A stretch of DNA of 41,291 nt from a virus. This document shows positions 1-10,200 of this stretch, one piece after another. A program made the position numbers and the translations under genes. The DNA lies in IMG/VR virus record IMGVR_UViG_3300020162_000890, positions 1-41,291 of that record, one strand, 5' to 3'. Numbering within the stretch: the first letter of the stretch is position 1; each line of letters opens with the position of its first letter. The notes under the pieces were generated by a model. The model saw only the letters and a list, made by a program, of their open reading frames with translations, did not search any database and was not told where the DNA came from.

Positions 1-99
1 AATTTGCCATTAAAAGTATTCCAATCAGTAGAGCTTAACCAACCATCAGCAGAAGTAGTAGCTTGCCCTAAAACAGATTTAGCTGTACCATTTTTCCAT
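1..99. repeat. 99-bp terminal overlap, left copy
   Basis: Identical to 41193-41291. Joining the two ends restores a single open fiber frame, so this is the same locus sequenced twice at the ends of a circular or permuted contig. The length is more typical of an assembly overlap than of a physical terminal repeat. Confidence 0.95.
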
Positions 100-1157
100 A
101 ATGAAGTAGCATTATCCCAATACAAAATATGCTTATCAACTAAAGACTGTATTAATACATTGTGTAATTCTTCTAATTCAAAACCATTTTGTGGTTTAAC
201 AAATATCTCACCATTATTAGAATTTACTCTAGTAACAATACCAATAAAAACCATGTGATTAGGTGCTACTGGCTTATTAGCTAAACCATAAAGCAAGTTA
301 CCATCATCCCCAAGCCAAACAGCATCACCAATAGTAGCTGTAGAAGTATTTAATCCAGCTAATAAACCCTCTGTAATGACTTGACCTTGATAATTAGCAC
401 TTCCAGTAGCTGTAACTAACCCCATTGTCTTAGAAGATGTAGCTTCAGTAGTATAATCAGCTTTGCTTACTAGCATATTAGTACCATCAGCACCACTTAC
501 GTAAACAGCTTGACCTTTAGTTAATGCTACTGCGTACTTAACAGAATGAGCAACGTTGCTTGTAGGTAAACTTGTAGGTTTATTTAGTATCTCTGCAACA
601 CCAGAAGTAGCTAGCCAATCAGAGTTTACTTGTGCTAGTGGTATTGTAGGTTTGTTTAGTATTTGAGCATCACCAGAAGTAGCATTCCAATCTGCATTAA
701 CGTTTACTTCAGCACCAGCTTGAATACCATCTAACTTCGTTTTATCTGTAGGTGATTGTAATCCAGCATTAGTAGTTGTAGCCAAAGGAATTGTAGCATC
801 TGTACCAGTATCAGAATTAACAACACCATTTGTGGGACTAGCTGTATAAGTCAAGTTTGTAGCACCTCCACCACCTCCACCAGTAGTAGTGCAATTAGCA
901 TTTCCAGTACAGCCAAATATGAAAGTTTCCCAATCAGCTTGTGTTGCATACATAATACCATTCTCCATAGCTATGTTCGGATATGTAGCTATAAAACTTT
1001 CTCTTGACTCACCTAAATAAATAAAGTATTCAGAAGAACTTGTAAGTTGTTTAGAGCATCGTACATTAACTAACAATTCCTCAATGAATCTATCACCATT
1101 ATCTGAATCTTCTATAATTAGATAATTTCCTTTTTTATAAATCTTTATTACTGCCAT
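1..1157 (-). CDS. Tail fiber / receptor-binding protein, N-terminal part (continues at 41192)
   Basis: Residues 1-385 of a 734-residue fiber that crosses the ends of the window; the rest is at 40145-41192. The ATG overlaps the stop of the upstream gene (TAATG). Residues 1-88 are a head domain homologous to the start of the 209-residue protein at 20374-21003, probably the attachment module. A Gly run (about 93-98) follows, then fiber-type repeats: an SPTDKTKLDGIQAGA-like segment (135-149) and two copies of DW(N/L)ATSGxAxILNKPT (156-171 and 180-195). Residues 205-320 resemble decoration or knob modules of phage structural proteins. A WLSSTDWNTFNGK segment (373-385), common in fibers of Bacteroidota phages, ends this part. 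A role in host recognition is inferred from position and architecture; no receptor can be named. Confidence 0.85.
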   Translation of the reverse strand, partial: MAVIKIYKKGNYLIIEDSDNGDRFIEELLVNVRCSKQLTSSSEYFIYLGESRESFIATYPNIAMENGIMYATQADWETFIFGCTGNANCTTTGGGGGGATNLTYTASPTNGVVNSDTGTDATIPLATTTNAGLQSPTDKTKLDGIQAGAEVNVNADWNATSGDAQILNKPTIPLAQVNSDWLATSGVAEILNKPTSLPTSNVAHSVKYAVALTKGQAVYVSGADGTNMLVSKADYTTEATSSKTMGLVTATGSANYQGQVITEGLLAGLNTSTATIGDAVWLGDDGNLLYGLANKPVAPNHMVFIGIVTRVNSNNGEIFVKPQNGFELEELHNVLIQSLVDKHILYWDNATSLWKNGTAKSVLGQATTSADGWLSSTDWNTFNGK

Positions 1158-2191
1158 TATACTATATTAAATTTAATATCATTTGTAAACCATAAACTAT
1201 TAGTAAAATCAGTATTGTACATATTGAACCAATCAGCTATGTAATAAGGTGTTTTAGTCCACAAACTAGAGTCAATACCAATATTACTTGTGCTTATCCA
1301 TGCTGATGTTTCTACTGATGATTTTGAAGAACGAACAAACATAAAATCATTATTAGCATATTTAGTTTCACACAAATATTCTGCCATCCAAACTCTGCTT
1401 TTAATCTTAACAGCTTTATATGTTTTTCCATCGTTTCCAACATAATCTGACACATAAGTTCCATCAACCAATGCTGTTTCTGATGGTAATAAATCTCTGC
1501 ATAACCTTACATGACAATAATCCATCATTTTTAAGTCTGCTGATGAACCATCTGGTGTCGATTTAACTATACCATTAGATTCAGCACTCCATCTAGCTAA
1601 ATAGTAATATGGTTTCTCAATGTTAGTAGCTGGACTCGTGTATTTTTCATTTATAGGAATAACAAATTGTCCATTGCTATTAGCATTAGAACCACTTGAT
1701 ACTGAACTTGTACTTAATATAACAGCTATAAATGGTATTGCTGTAAAATTAAACGAATTGTTAGAAACTTTTTCATTACCATCAGTCAAAGTACGAAAAT
1801 AACCATTCTTATATATTGGTGATACTTTAGAATAATATCCAGTAGCCCTAATATTGCTAGGTGTTACTCCATTAGCAATAGTTAACGTTTGTAAATCAGT
1901 ATTATTAGGTAATCTCCAGCCATTAGTAGGATTAGCTATATTCCTAGAATCTTGCTGTGCATAGCCATTATACAAGTAGCCCCATCGAATCCACCTACCA
2001 TTTAAACAATCTATAAAATTATAAACATTGTTAGTAGTACCATTATTATTTATGTTAACATAAGTATCTTTTTCAACATGACCATAATCTACATCTACCC
2101 AAGCATTGTTGTAATATTGTTTTACTTGACAATTACAAACACTTGACCATTGACCACTCTTATAAATACTTACAATCTTTTCAATACTCAT
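1157..2191 (-). CDS. FISUMP-domain tail/baseplate adhesin-like protein
   Basis: A 344-residue virion protein candidate. The stretch VDGTYVSDYVGNDGKTYKAV, followed by KIKSRVWMAEYLCETKY (about 242-278), matches the FISUMP module (Fibrobacter succinogenes major paralogous domain), whose hallmark is a WMAENL-like core. An earlier GWRLPNNTDLQTL segment (about 91-103) resembles the GWHLPTDAEW element of the same family, so the protein may hold one long or two partial modules. FISUMP proteins are mostly surface proteins of Bacteroidota and Fibrobacteres, which fits a tail-tip protein copied from, or binding to, such surfaces. It lies between the two small paralogous tail proteins and the long fiber, with 4-bp overlaps at both ends. 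Surface binding is inferred. Confidence 0.65.
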   Translation of the reverse strand: MSIEKIVSIYKSGQWSSVCNCQVKQYYNNAWVDVDYGHVEKDTYVNINNNGTTNNVYNFIDCLNGRWIRWGYLYNGYAQQDSRNIANPTNGWRLPNNTDLQTLTIANGVTPSNIRATGYYSKVSPIYKNGYFRTLTDGNEKVSNNSFNFTAIPFIAVILSTSSVSSGSNANSNGQFVIPINEKYTSPATNIEKPYYYLARWSAESNGIVKSTPDGSSADLKMMDYCHVRLCRDLLPSETALVDGTYVSDYVGNDGKTYKAVKIKSRVWMAEYLCETKYANNDFMFVRSSKSSVETSAWISTSNIGIDSSLWTKTPYYIADWFNMYNTDFTNSLWFTNDIKFNIV

Positions 2192-2487
2192 ATCTTAATC
2201 CAAATATCGCCATCCTTAAACGTGTTACTACCAGCAATTCCATTAATTCCAAAACCTTTTACGTTACCATATTTAGCATCAAAATCACTTTGAATAGGTA
2301 AATTAGCTTGAACAAATACAGCCACACCTCTACCAACAAGAGCATTGCTAGTAATTGTACTCACTAAGTATTGCATCGTTACTTTTTTAGTTACGTATGT
2401 AGCTCCTATTTTTTCTGATATATCCAACAAAGAACCCATATCTGGACTAATTGTAGCATCTGGATATTGTGTTATTTTTAAACCCAT
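2188..2487 (-). CDS. Small tail-tip protein, paralog of the upstream gene
   Basis: Encodes 99 residues of unknown function. The first 45 residues (MGLKITQYPDATISPDMGSL and on through LLDISEK) align with the start of the 155-residue neighbour (MGEKITDYSSISTTNPNKLS, then LIDVSEL), while the C-termini differ. A shared N-terminus with variable C-termini is typical of phage accessory baseplate proteins that use one docking domain. It ends with FKDGDIWIKI, a short segment also seen at the end of fiber modules. Its start is 2 bp from the upstream stop and its end overlaps the FISUMP gene, so translation is probably coupled. Confidence 0.6.
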   Translation of the reverse strand: MGLKITQYPDATISPDMGSLLDISEKIGATYVTKKVTMQYLVSTITSNALVGRGVAVFVQANLPIQSDFDAKYGNVKGFGINGIAGSNTFKDGDIWIKI

Positions 2488-2489
2488 AA

Positions 2490-2957
2490 TTAATTAGTTT
2501 TATAATAAGTTATTACTACTTGTTTCATAGCTATATCATCTGCTGTTCCATTAATCATTGTGTAAAATCTTATTTGACCAGTAGTTTGAGTATAAAGATA
2601 AACCATACCTCCAGTAAGAGATATTCCACTATGAACAATTACACATTGAGTAGGGTCTGTAGAGAAACTAGAATGAAGCACTCTAAAGTTTCCAGCACCA
2701 TCTTTAATAATAGTAGGACTAGTTGCATCAATAGTATTCTTTAATGTAGTTATAGTAGGTGTAGAAGTGTTAAATCCACTTATAGCAACTGTAATACAAG
2801 GAAACGGAATTGGATTTATATAGTTAGTCAACTTTTCTAAACTCATACTTCTAGTATCAAAACTACTGTTTGGTAACAATTCAGATACATCAATCAATGA
2901 AAGCTTGTTAGGATTAGTAGTGCTTATGCTACTATAGTCTGTTATTTTTTCGCCCAT
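2490..2957 (-). CDS. Tail-tip protein with the same docking N-terminus
   Basis: A 155-residue protein. Its first 45 residues match those of the 99-residue downstream protein; the remaining 110 residues are Thr/Ser-rich and beta-prone and end in KQVVITYYKTN. Its start codon overlaps the last base of the 783-residue gene's stop. I recognise no enzyme or named family. Position between the large baseplate-associated protein and the FISUMP protein suggests a virion accessory subunit. Confidence 0.6.
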   Translation of the reverse strand: MGEKITDYSSISTTNPNKLSLIDVSELLPNSSFDTRSMSLEKLTNYINPIPFPCITVAISGFNTSTPTITTLKNTIDATSPTIIKDGAGNFRVLHSSFSTDPTQCVIVHSGISLTGGMVYLYTQTTGQIRFYTMINGTADDIAMKQVVITYYKTN

Positions 2958-5308
2958 TATTCTATAATTTTATTTAGTGAATTTTCTGTTAACTTATCAA
3001 CACCATCCTCTGTTATTTTAAACGTTTCTTGAACTATGACAATAGCTTCATCACATATCTTAGAAGATATAGTAAAAGAACTTCCAACTAGCTTGCTTGT
3101 ATCTAAATAACACTCTATAGTTCTAGTAGTAGCATTAACAATAGTGTACTTAGCTGTAGCACCAGTAATAGGATACAAAGGATTTTGAGTATTAGTTTGG
3201 TGTGGCACAACTGATGATAACAACCATGATGGATTAGATTCTGTAGTTTCAATCATAACATCACCCCAACCATCATAAAGAAAGATTTTGTTATAAATAT
3301 GAGTAGCTTTAACTTTAATCTTTTTACCTAATACGATAGAACTTAATTCCACGTTTGTATCTGCATCAAACAACTGAATTGTAGAAGTAAATACACCAGT
3401 TTCATTATAATCCCAAAATGAAATTAATTGATATTTATAATCAAAAACACCATTTCTTTCAATCTGCAATTTATAATAAGCATTATAACCTAAACTATCA
3501 AGCGAGTAATTTCTCCAATTCTTATTATTAGTTTGATTACCAACAAAGATAGAACTAGCATTAGTTTCAGTTAACCAATATCTCCAGTTAATCATTACTG
3601 GATAAGACAACCTAAACACTTTAGTATTAGCATCAACAACATTCTTTAACTTTAAAAAGCCTTGTTTCTTAGATGAAGCACTAGGCAAGTTGTATTGTCT
3701 ATCACTATACAAAGTACCCCATATATCCCAGTTCTGCTGACTTAAACCAAAACTCATTTCATCCAATGTAAACTCATCAACTATCTCATTATTAACCTTT
3801 TTAACAGCAACTATACTAGCTATTACACTAGTGTTCACATCAGCTTTTTTAAGCTGAAATTCTGAAAACAAATTAACGTTATCTTGAATATTACAAGAAT
3901 AAGCACTTAACGAATTTGCTGGTGTTTGAGTTATATCAGCATAAGTAGTGTTATTGTTTTCTTGTGTATAGAAGTTTGTTAATGGTGTTATCTCTTTACC
4001 TACTGGCATTTTCTTTTGCAAATCACCATCAAATAAAATATGATTTACATTGGCTACTTTAATCCAAATAATCAATCTTCTATCATCTTCATTTTTAGAT
4101 TCAAAAAAAGTTGTTTTAGTAGAATCAAAATATATTTTACCATTTATAACTGAAAATTTATCACTCCCACTTGTAGAATCAACAACACTATCTAAGTTTA
4201 TTTTAACAATACAATTCAAAAATATAGATGGTAAAGTATCACCATAATTGTATTTATAAGAACCATAGCCAAGCAATGTAGATTGATTATCTTTTTTATT
4301 CTTATTGTAATCAGATAAAGTAACATAACTAGCACCTATTTCAAATCCAGTATAAGCTGTAAAGTCACTATTCTTAACTGTAGCACTAAAGCTAATTGCA
4401 TCTGCTAAATCAACGTTATAATACAATGTTGGCATAATCAATGCTGTTAATTCACTCTTTTCAGTTCCAGCATTATAAGCTTCATCATACCAACCAGTAT
4501 TAGCATTAGAATTGTAATATAATTCAGTAGGTGTAATATCTGCATCAGATAAAGCAAACTTCATTGAAGCTACTAATTTTAAGCAATTAGAACCTTTAAA
4601 TCTTTCCTCAAATAATATGTTTGGATTTACAATTTGAAATTGAATTTCATACTTTTTAGTAATAAATAATGGTGCTTTAGATATTCTATTAACATTAGCT
4701 TTTCTAGTTATTGTAAGACCAGTAATTCCAAAGTTTCCACTTTTCTTACCACTAGAAGCTAAGCTTGCGAAACCATTTACTGGTAACACATTTAATGATA
4801 CATTAGGTGCTAAACCAAATCTAGTTTCTTGACCATCAATCAAAGAACCTAATGAAGCTGTAGCTGTGTTGTTACTATCAGCTATAAAGTTTAAGCTTAA
4901 ATTAAAAGAATTTCTTGTAGTAGTTTTATATATCAACCAAGTGGTTGAACTATCAGGACTACCATGAAACAACCCTATATCAGAAGAATAAGTTAATGTT
5001 GTATCAGATAGAGAAACTATAGTAGTTGTTTTGTTTACTACCAAACTATCATTACCATCAAAAGAATTAAAAGTAATAGTATCACCAACTCTAAAGCCCT
5101 CTTTTAAAAAAGAAGCATTACTACCAGATAAGGTAATGGTTTTATCTAAACTATTTATGCTAAAATAAGTTGTAGGTGTTGTTATGATAGAAATATCTTC
5201 TAAAACTGTAAACTTACAAGTTGTAGAATCCCCAGCATTAGCTGTAAATGTGTTAAATTGCTGATTAAATGAATCAGTAAATATGCTATTTGTTAGTTGT
5301 ATTGGCAT
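2957..5308 (-). CDS. Large baseplate / tail-tip structural protein
   Basis: Encodes 783 residues, rich in Asn, Thr and Ser and beta-prone throughout, with no membrane segment, signal peptide or catalytic motif that I can see. It follows the distal tail protein in the place where siphoviruses carry tail-associated or central fiber proteins. Residues 1-150 look like repeated beta elements (TTTIVSLSDTTLTYSSDIGL); the end is a short charged helix (TFKITEDGVDKLTENSLNKI). No lysozyme or peptidase motif was found, so it is probably architectural or receptor-binding. Exact role unknown. Confidence 0.6.
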   Translation of the reverse strand: MPIQLTNSIFTDSFNQQFNTFTANAGDSTTCKFTVLEDISIITTPTTYFSINSLDKTITLSGSNASFLKEGFRVGDTITFNSFDGNDSLVVNKTTTIVSLSDTTLTYSSDIGLFHGSPDSSTTWLIYKTTTRNSFNLSLNFIADSNNTATASLGSLIDGQETRFGLAPNVSLNVLPVNGFASLASSGKKSGNFGITGLTITRKANVNRISKAPLFITKKYEIQFQIVNPNILFEERFKGSNCLKLVASMKFALSDADITPTELYYNSNANTGWYDEAYNAGTEKSELTALIMPTLYYNVDLADAISFSATVKNSDFTAYTGFEIGASYVTLSDYNKNKKDNQSTLLGYGSYKYNYGDTLPSIFLNCIVKINLDSVVDSTSGSDKFSVINGKIYFDSTKTTFFESKNEDDRRLIIWIKVANVNHILFDGDLQKKMPVGKEITPLTNFYTQENNNTTYADITQTPANSLSAYSCNIQDNVNLFSEFQLKKADVNTSVIASIVAVKKVNNEIVDEFTLDEMSFGLSQQNWDIWGTLYSDRQYNLPSASSKKQGFLKLKNVVDANTKVFRLSYPVMINWRYWLTETNASSIFVGNQTNNKNWRNYSLDSLGYNAYYKLQIERNGVFDYKYQLISFWDYNETGVFTSTIQLFDADTNVELSSIVLGKKIKVKATHIYNKIFLYDGWGDVMIETTESNPSWLLSSVVPHQTNTQNPLYPITGATAKYTIVNATTRTIECYLDTSKLVGSSFTISSKICDEAIVIVQETFKITEDGVDKLTENSLNKIIE

Positions 5309-5516
5309 CTGTTAATTCTGTTAGTAAATTATTTAAAGCTTTAATATCTTTATTTTTAACAGCTTCACTTATGCTATTACTTATTCCTATCAGCTTGTTT
5401 AATGATTCTTTTTGCTCATCAGTTTCAGCCCTAGAAAGTAAACCATCATAAATAACTTTCTGTTTTTCAATTACTTCCTCAATTGACCTTATTGTATCTC
5501 CTAATAGTTTTTCCAT
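5286..5516 (-). CDS. Small helical tail-region protein
   Basis: Encodes 76 residues, almost entirely helical and charged (EVIEKQKVIYDGLLSRAETD, then KESLNKLIGISNSISEAVKN), with coiled-coil character. It overlaps the start of the 783-residue gene by 23 bp and lies 9 bp after the distal tail gene. A small helical assembly or connector protein of the baseplate is plausible; I do not recognise the family. Confidence 0.55.
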   Translation of the reverse strand: MEKLLGDTIRSIEEVIEKQKVIYDGLLSRAETDEQKESLNKLIGISNSISEAVKNKDIKALNNLLTELTDANTTNK

Positions 5517-5525
5517 AATTCAAAA

Positions 5526-7217
5526 TTAAAATATTTTATTCACTTCTATCTTATTTGTATTTATATTTTTTGGCTCTTTATACGTTATTATCGCATATTG
5601 CTTTTCATCATAGTATTCCATGTTTAAAATTTCACAATCTTGACCATCTATAGTAATGAAATTATTTTTATAAATAGAGTAAAAAGTGGCTGAATCCATA
5701 GGGAATTTAATATTACTTCTAATAATTCTCATATAACCAGAGTTAGGACTATTTATGTAGTGAAACTTATCCCATAATACAGAAGTGCTTAATAATGTTT
5801 CGTTAGAATTTTTAGCTGGTCTACTTACACCATCATGAACAAATATCTTAGTAGACGAATAGTATAGCTGTGAAACTAACACTACACCCTTTTTATCAGC
5901 ATAATTATCTCCACCACCAGAAACCCATTGGAAAGCATCAACTAAACCTTGATAAATATCTTCAAACCAATTTGTAGTTTGCTTTGTATAAGCTAACGAA
6001 AAAGGTATGCTAATATCAGTCAATCCTTTTACTGTACTTAATTGTGATGTAGGTGAATTAGGGTCGTTCTCCAAAGAGTATTCAGAAGCTTGATGAACAT
6101 AGTTATCTAATGTTACAATATCAGAATAGTCATTACTATAATGAATGTAGTATCTTTTAAATAATCTTGAAAAATCATATCTGTATTTATTTATTCTAGT
6201 GCTTTGGTCGTTTAATGAAGAATAAAGTTTAACATCTGAATTTCTTTTAAATTTATCCCATCTTTCAAAATAAACCTTTTTATCTACAACTCTAGTTTTT
6301 GCATTAAACATAGATTCCATTACCGAAATTAAATCACCCAATGTACTTACAGAATCTTGCTCTGTTGGATAACCTCTAAATAATTTATCTGTAGTAAAAT
6401 CAGAAAATGAAATGTCATAGAAACTAGGTGTTGCATCATTTAAAGGAACAGGCAACAAAGCTAAATTAGCATACTCATTATCAAATATTGAAGATTCAAA
6501 AGTATAACCTAAATACTTACAACCAGCGTTTATTAAGTCCTTAACTAAATTTGCTTTAGCTAGCTTTATTGGAGGATTTAACAAGTCTTTTATATTTTCC
6601 CAAAGCTTAGTAGATTCATAAACTAATATAGAGAAATAAACAGCATTTAAAGCTACTTTAAGTCCAGCACTTAGTATTTCCCCTAAAGATGAAAAACCTG
6701 CAAATGGTATCTTACTAAACTCTTTAGCTGATTCAGAAGTTTCTTTACCTTGCTGTGCAATTGCTATACTCATTGAATACATTGCTATAAACGAACTTAC
6801 AGCCAAACCCTCTTTATCTACTGGTAAAACTATGTATTGTAACTTTACAGTAGGAATAGGATTTTTAGAATTGATTAATGAAAAAGATAATCCATCTGCT
6901 CTATCATAAAAATCATCATGAAAATTTTGCAACTTTACTCTGCATTGTATTTGATTATCCTCAATTTGATGTTCTTCAGTTAAATCAATATAGTATTTTA
7001 ATTCAATACCATTTTGCATTTCAACTCTATATGGAACACCCTCAAACAAACCAGTATCTTTAATATGATTATCAACTAGCAATTTAGCTTCTCTAGGCAA
7101 TAACAATGAATCAGTTGTTACTTGAACCTCATCTGCTTTAGCTTCAAAGTCCACCTTAACACCAATATCAAATAAGTTCCTAGGTGTTATTTCTTGATTG
7201 TTTATAAAGTGTCGCAT
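5526..7217 (-). CDS. Distal tail / baseplate hub protein
   Basis: A 563-residue protein directly after the tape measure, the usual place of a distal tail (Dit) or hub protein. It opens with RHFINNQEITPRNLFDIGVK, a beta-rich start like that of other phage distal-tail proteins (a short element on the virion protein numbering, followed by a long insertion). Residues about 145-240 hold two helical, partly hydrophobic stretches (FIAMYSMSIAIAQQGKETSE; ALNAVYFSILVYESTKLWEN), unusual for a plain Dit. The C-terminal half is again beta-rich. Assignment rests on gene order more than on sequence; a different baseplate hub role is possible. Confidence 0.55.
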   Translation of the reverse strand: MRHFINNQEITPRNLFDIGVKVDFEAKADEVQVTTDSLLLPREAKLLVDNHIKDTGLFEGVPYRVEMQNGIELKYYIDLTEEHQIEDNQIQCRVKLQNFHDDFYDRADGLSFSLINSKNPIPTVKLQYIVLPVDKEGLAVSSFIAMYSMSIAIAQQGKETSESAKEFSKIPFAGFSSLGEILSAGLKVALNAVYFSILVYESTKLWENIKDLLNPPIKLAKANLVKDLINAGCKYLGYTFESSIFDNEYANLALLPVPLNDATPSFYDISFSDFTTDKLFRGYPTEQDSVSTLGDLISVMESMFNAKTRVVDKKVYFERWDKFKRNSDVKLYSSLNDQSTRINKYRYDFSRLFKRYYIHYSNDYSDIVTLDNYVHQASEYSLENDPNSPTSQLSTVKGLTDISIPFSLAYTKQTTNWFEDIYQGLVDAFQWVSGGGDNYADKKGVVLVSQLYYSSTKIFVHDGVSRPAKNSNETLLSTSVLWDKFHYINSPNSGYMRIIRSNIKFPMDSATFYSIYKNNFITIDGQDCEILNMEYYDEKQYAIITYKEPKNINTNKIEVNKIF

Positions 7218-7267
7218 ATTTTATTAATTTTGTAATGTTTCCTTGATTTCTGATAGTTCAGAGAATT

Positions 7268-7296
7268 GCACCACCTTAAACAAGTGGTGCTTTTTT
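7268..7296 (+). terminator. Hairpin with T-run facing against late transcription
   Basis: GCACCAC (7268-7274) pairs with GTGGTGC (7284-7290), and a run of six T follows on the plus strand. It is a canonical intrinsic terminator for plus-strand transcription, yet the neighbouring genes are all on the minus strand. On the minus strand the hairpin follows an A-run directly after the tape-measure stop and has no U-tract, so late transcripts should pass. It may block antisense transcription into the tape-measure gene or protect mRNA ends. Confidence 0.6.
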
Positions 7297-7297
7297 A

Positions 7298-10200
7298 TTA
7301 GCTATATCTCCGAATGTTTCTTACAGTTGTATTAGGTTTCTTAGTAGTTTCTACAATGTGCATTACACCACCAAGTATCTCACCAACTTCTATATTTGTT
7401 TCAGATTTATTCATAATTGTTTTCTCTAATGAATCTAATTTATCAATAAGTAAGTTAGTTTCCCAATTGTTTTTAATCTGAATTGCACCATCACCAGACT
7501 TAACCAATTTACCTAACCTATGTTCTTCAGCTAATTTAGCTATTTCATAGGTAGTCATGTTGCCAGTCATAGCTGATAGTCTAGGATTTAATATCTTCTC
7601 ACTACCATCTACCCTAACAATGTAACCGTCTTTACCTTGCAAATCTGGATTACCTAATGCTGTTTTAACATCTGTTTCAGTACCCTTATAGAATGTTGGT
7701 AAAGTCTTAACGAATTGTGATAGTACAGTCATATCAGTTACAGTCTTAGTTAATGGATTTTTAATTTCTGGATTACTAGCATAAGAAGCATAAGTTGAAT
7801 AAACTGATTGTGCTAATTTAAGCATCTCTATTCTTCTTTGCTCTCTTTCAATGTTCTTCTGAATCCTAGCTTGTTCTTTTTCATTTAGTGCTAATGATTC
7901 TGTAGCTTCTATATTTCCATTTACAGCCAATTGAGTAAGCTTACTTTGTTTCTCCTTAACTTTATCTAGGTTAAGTCCTAATTGCTCTAATCTTCTTTCA
8001 GATTGAGTAACCATCATTTCAAGAATCAAGTTAATATACTCATAAACACTTTTGGCTGTATCTTTCATAGATTCCATACCCTCTTTAGCTGATTCAACTA
8101 TTTGCTCATTAATGTCTTTAGTTTTCTCTAGCTTTTCATCTTGAAGTTGTTTATACTCATAATTAGTTTCAGCATCTATAGCTTTAATCTTTGTATCAAA
8201 TTCTTCTTTTCTTTTAACCTCATTATCTGTTCTAGTCTTAGTGTTTTTTTCTTCAAACCTTTTAAAAATATCATTAACAGCATCTAAAGCTTTTTGCTGA
8301 CTAGCACCCAACTTTGCTTTTCTACTTGATTTTTGATTTTCATCTAAAGAATTCATATTGTCTACAGCAATCATATGATTTTGATAAGTTATTTCAACTT
8401 TCATTCTTTCCATATCTTTGAAAGCTTCTATTTGCTTATCATAAAATTCTTTTTCTTTATCTGATTTTTCTTTATATTCTTCTTCAAGCTTTTTCTTTTT
8501 ATAATTAGCTTCAATATCAATCTGATTTTTTCTTAGCTTTTCAATAGCATCTAAGTTTTGAATTATTTTTTGATATTCTTCACTACCTATAATCTGTGGT
8601 GCTATGTTTAGTAAAGTCTGGTCTAAACCTTCTTCAATTTGAATCCTCTCAAACTCACTACTAGCTTTTCTAATTTGCTTTCTATAATCTTCAATTATTT
8701 CTTGTGGGAATATATTACTTCCAATAATACCTTTTTCACCTAGATTATTTTTAATACCTAATCCATCTGGCATCTGAAATAAGTTAGACAAACCTCTCAT
8801 TCCTTGTTGAGTTTTCAAAAATGAATTGTCTTTATAGAAAAATAACTTAGCTAGTTTTGCTGACCTATCAACTGCTTTATCTAAAGATTTATTATATTCA
8901 TCAAGTTTAGTTTTATTCGCTGTTTCTTCTAAATCCCTTAAAGCTTGATTTACATCAATAACATATTCTTCTAAATCTTTAAATTCAAACTTAATAGCTT
9001 GTATTGGTGCTGTATAATTTTTAACAGCTTTACCAACTTTATCAGAAGCTTTTACTGTACTATCAGCAAAATTCTCTGTTAGAGTTTCACTATCTCTTAA
9101 TGAGTTTTTATAAGTTATAATCTCTTTGTTAATCTTAGCAATTTCATTAGTATAATCATTAAACTGCTTAATATCTATTGCTCTTTGGTCTCTAATAGAT
9201 TGATTATTTACATCTCCATATTCCTTTCTTATATCGTTAATATTTACAACTTTTTTTAAATCATTAAGCCAACTTTTATCATCAACAATAACTTCTTTAT
9301 TTGCCTTTACAGCTTTACTTAATTCTTTTTCATCCCTTAAAGGAATTGTCATATTTGTAAACTGACTTTTCTTAACAAAAGAAAATCTTTCTTTTTCTTT
9401 TTTTATTCTATCTTCCGTAAGCTTATTTATTCTAGCCAAAATAATAGCTTCATTTTCACTCCTTTTTAGTGCAAGTTTTTTATCAGCTTCTATTTGTAAG
9501 TCTTGTTTTTTATTTTTATCTTTTTCTTTATTTATTTTAACTGTGTACTTCAATTTAAGTTCGTCTGCTTCCAGTTCAATTTTACTTAATAACTTTTCAG
9601 CTTTTCCTCTACCTTTATCTATAGCTGTCTTATAGTTGTTATACTCATCCCTAGCTTGTTTCCATCCACTAGCAATGTCATATACTTTCATTGCAACATC
9701 AGTTAATACAGCAATTATTACAGAAGCACCAATCCCCTTTAAAGCACCTTGCAACCTACCAGCCGAAGCTGAAGCACCATCCATTGCTTCTTTACTCTTA
9801 AAGAACCCTTTTGTAACATCAAACAATGTTAGTGCAAATAACTTTAAATTACCTTGAGTTACAAAAAGTATAGTTTTGTAAGTAGCAAAAGAAGTAGTTA
9901 GTAAAACTAAAGCTTTTAATATAGAACCAATATTTTCACCTAAATACTTTATAGTTCCAGCTAATCTTTCAGTAGTCTTAATACCTTTACCAGCTTCATC
10001 AATTGTTAATACAATATTTGTTTTAAGCAAGTTCCAAGCACCACCAAGAGTTTTTAATTTATTAGCTGAAGCATTACCTAAAGTCTTTTCTATTTCTTTA
10101 CCAAACAAAGGAAGCACATCTTCACCCAACAATACACCATCTTGCAATAACTTGTTAAGTTCAACTTCTGTAACACCAATTGCTTTTGCCATAAGGTTAA

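Noticed and set aside
4-258. Plus-strand frame of 84 codons at the left end
   Set aside because: It is antisense to the fiber gene, whose frame is confirmed across the circular join; the plus translation has no recognisable features.
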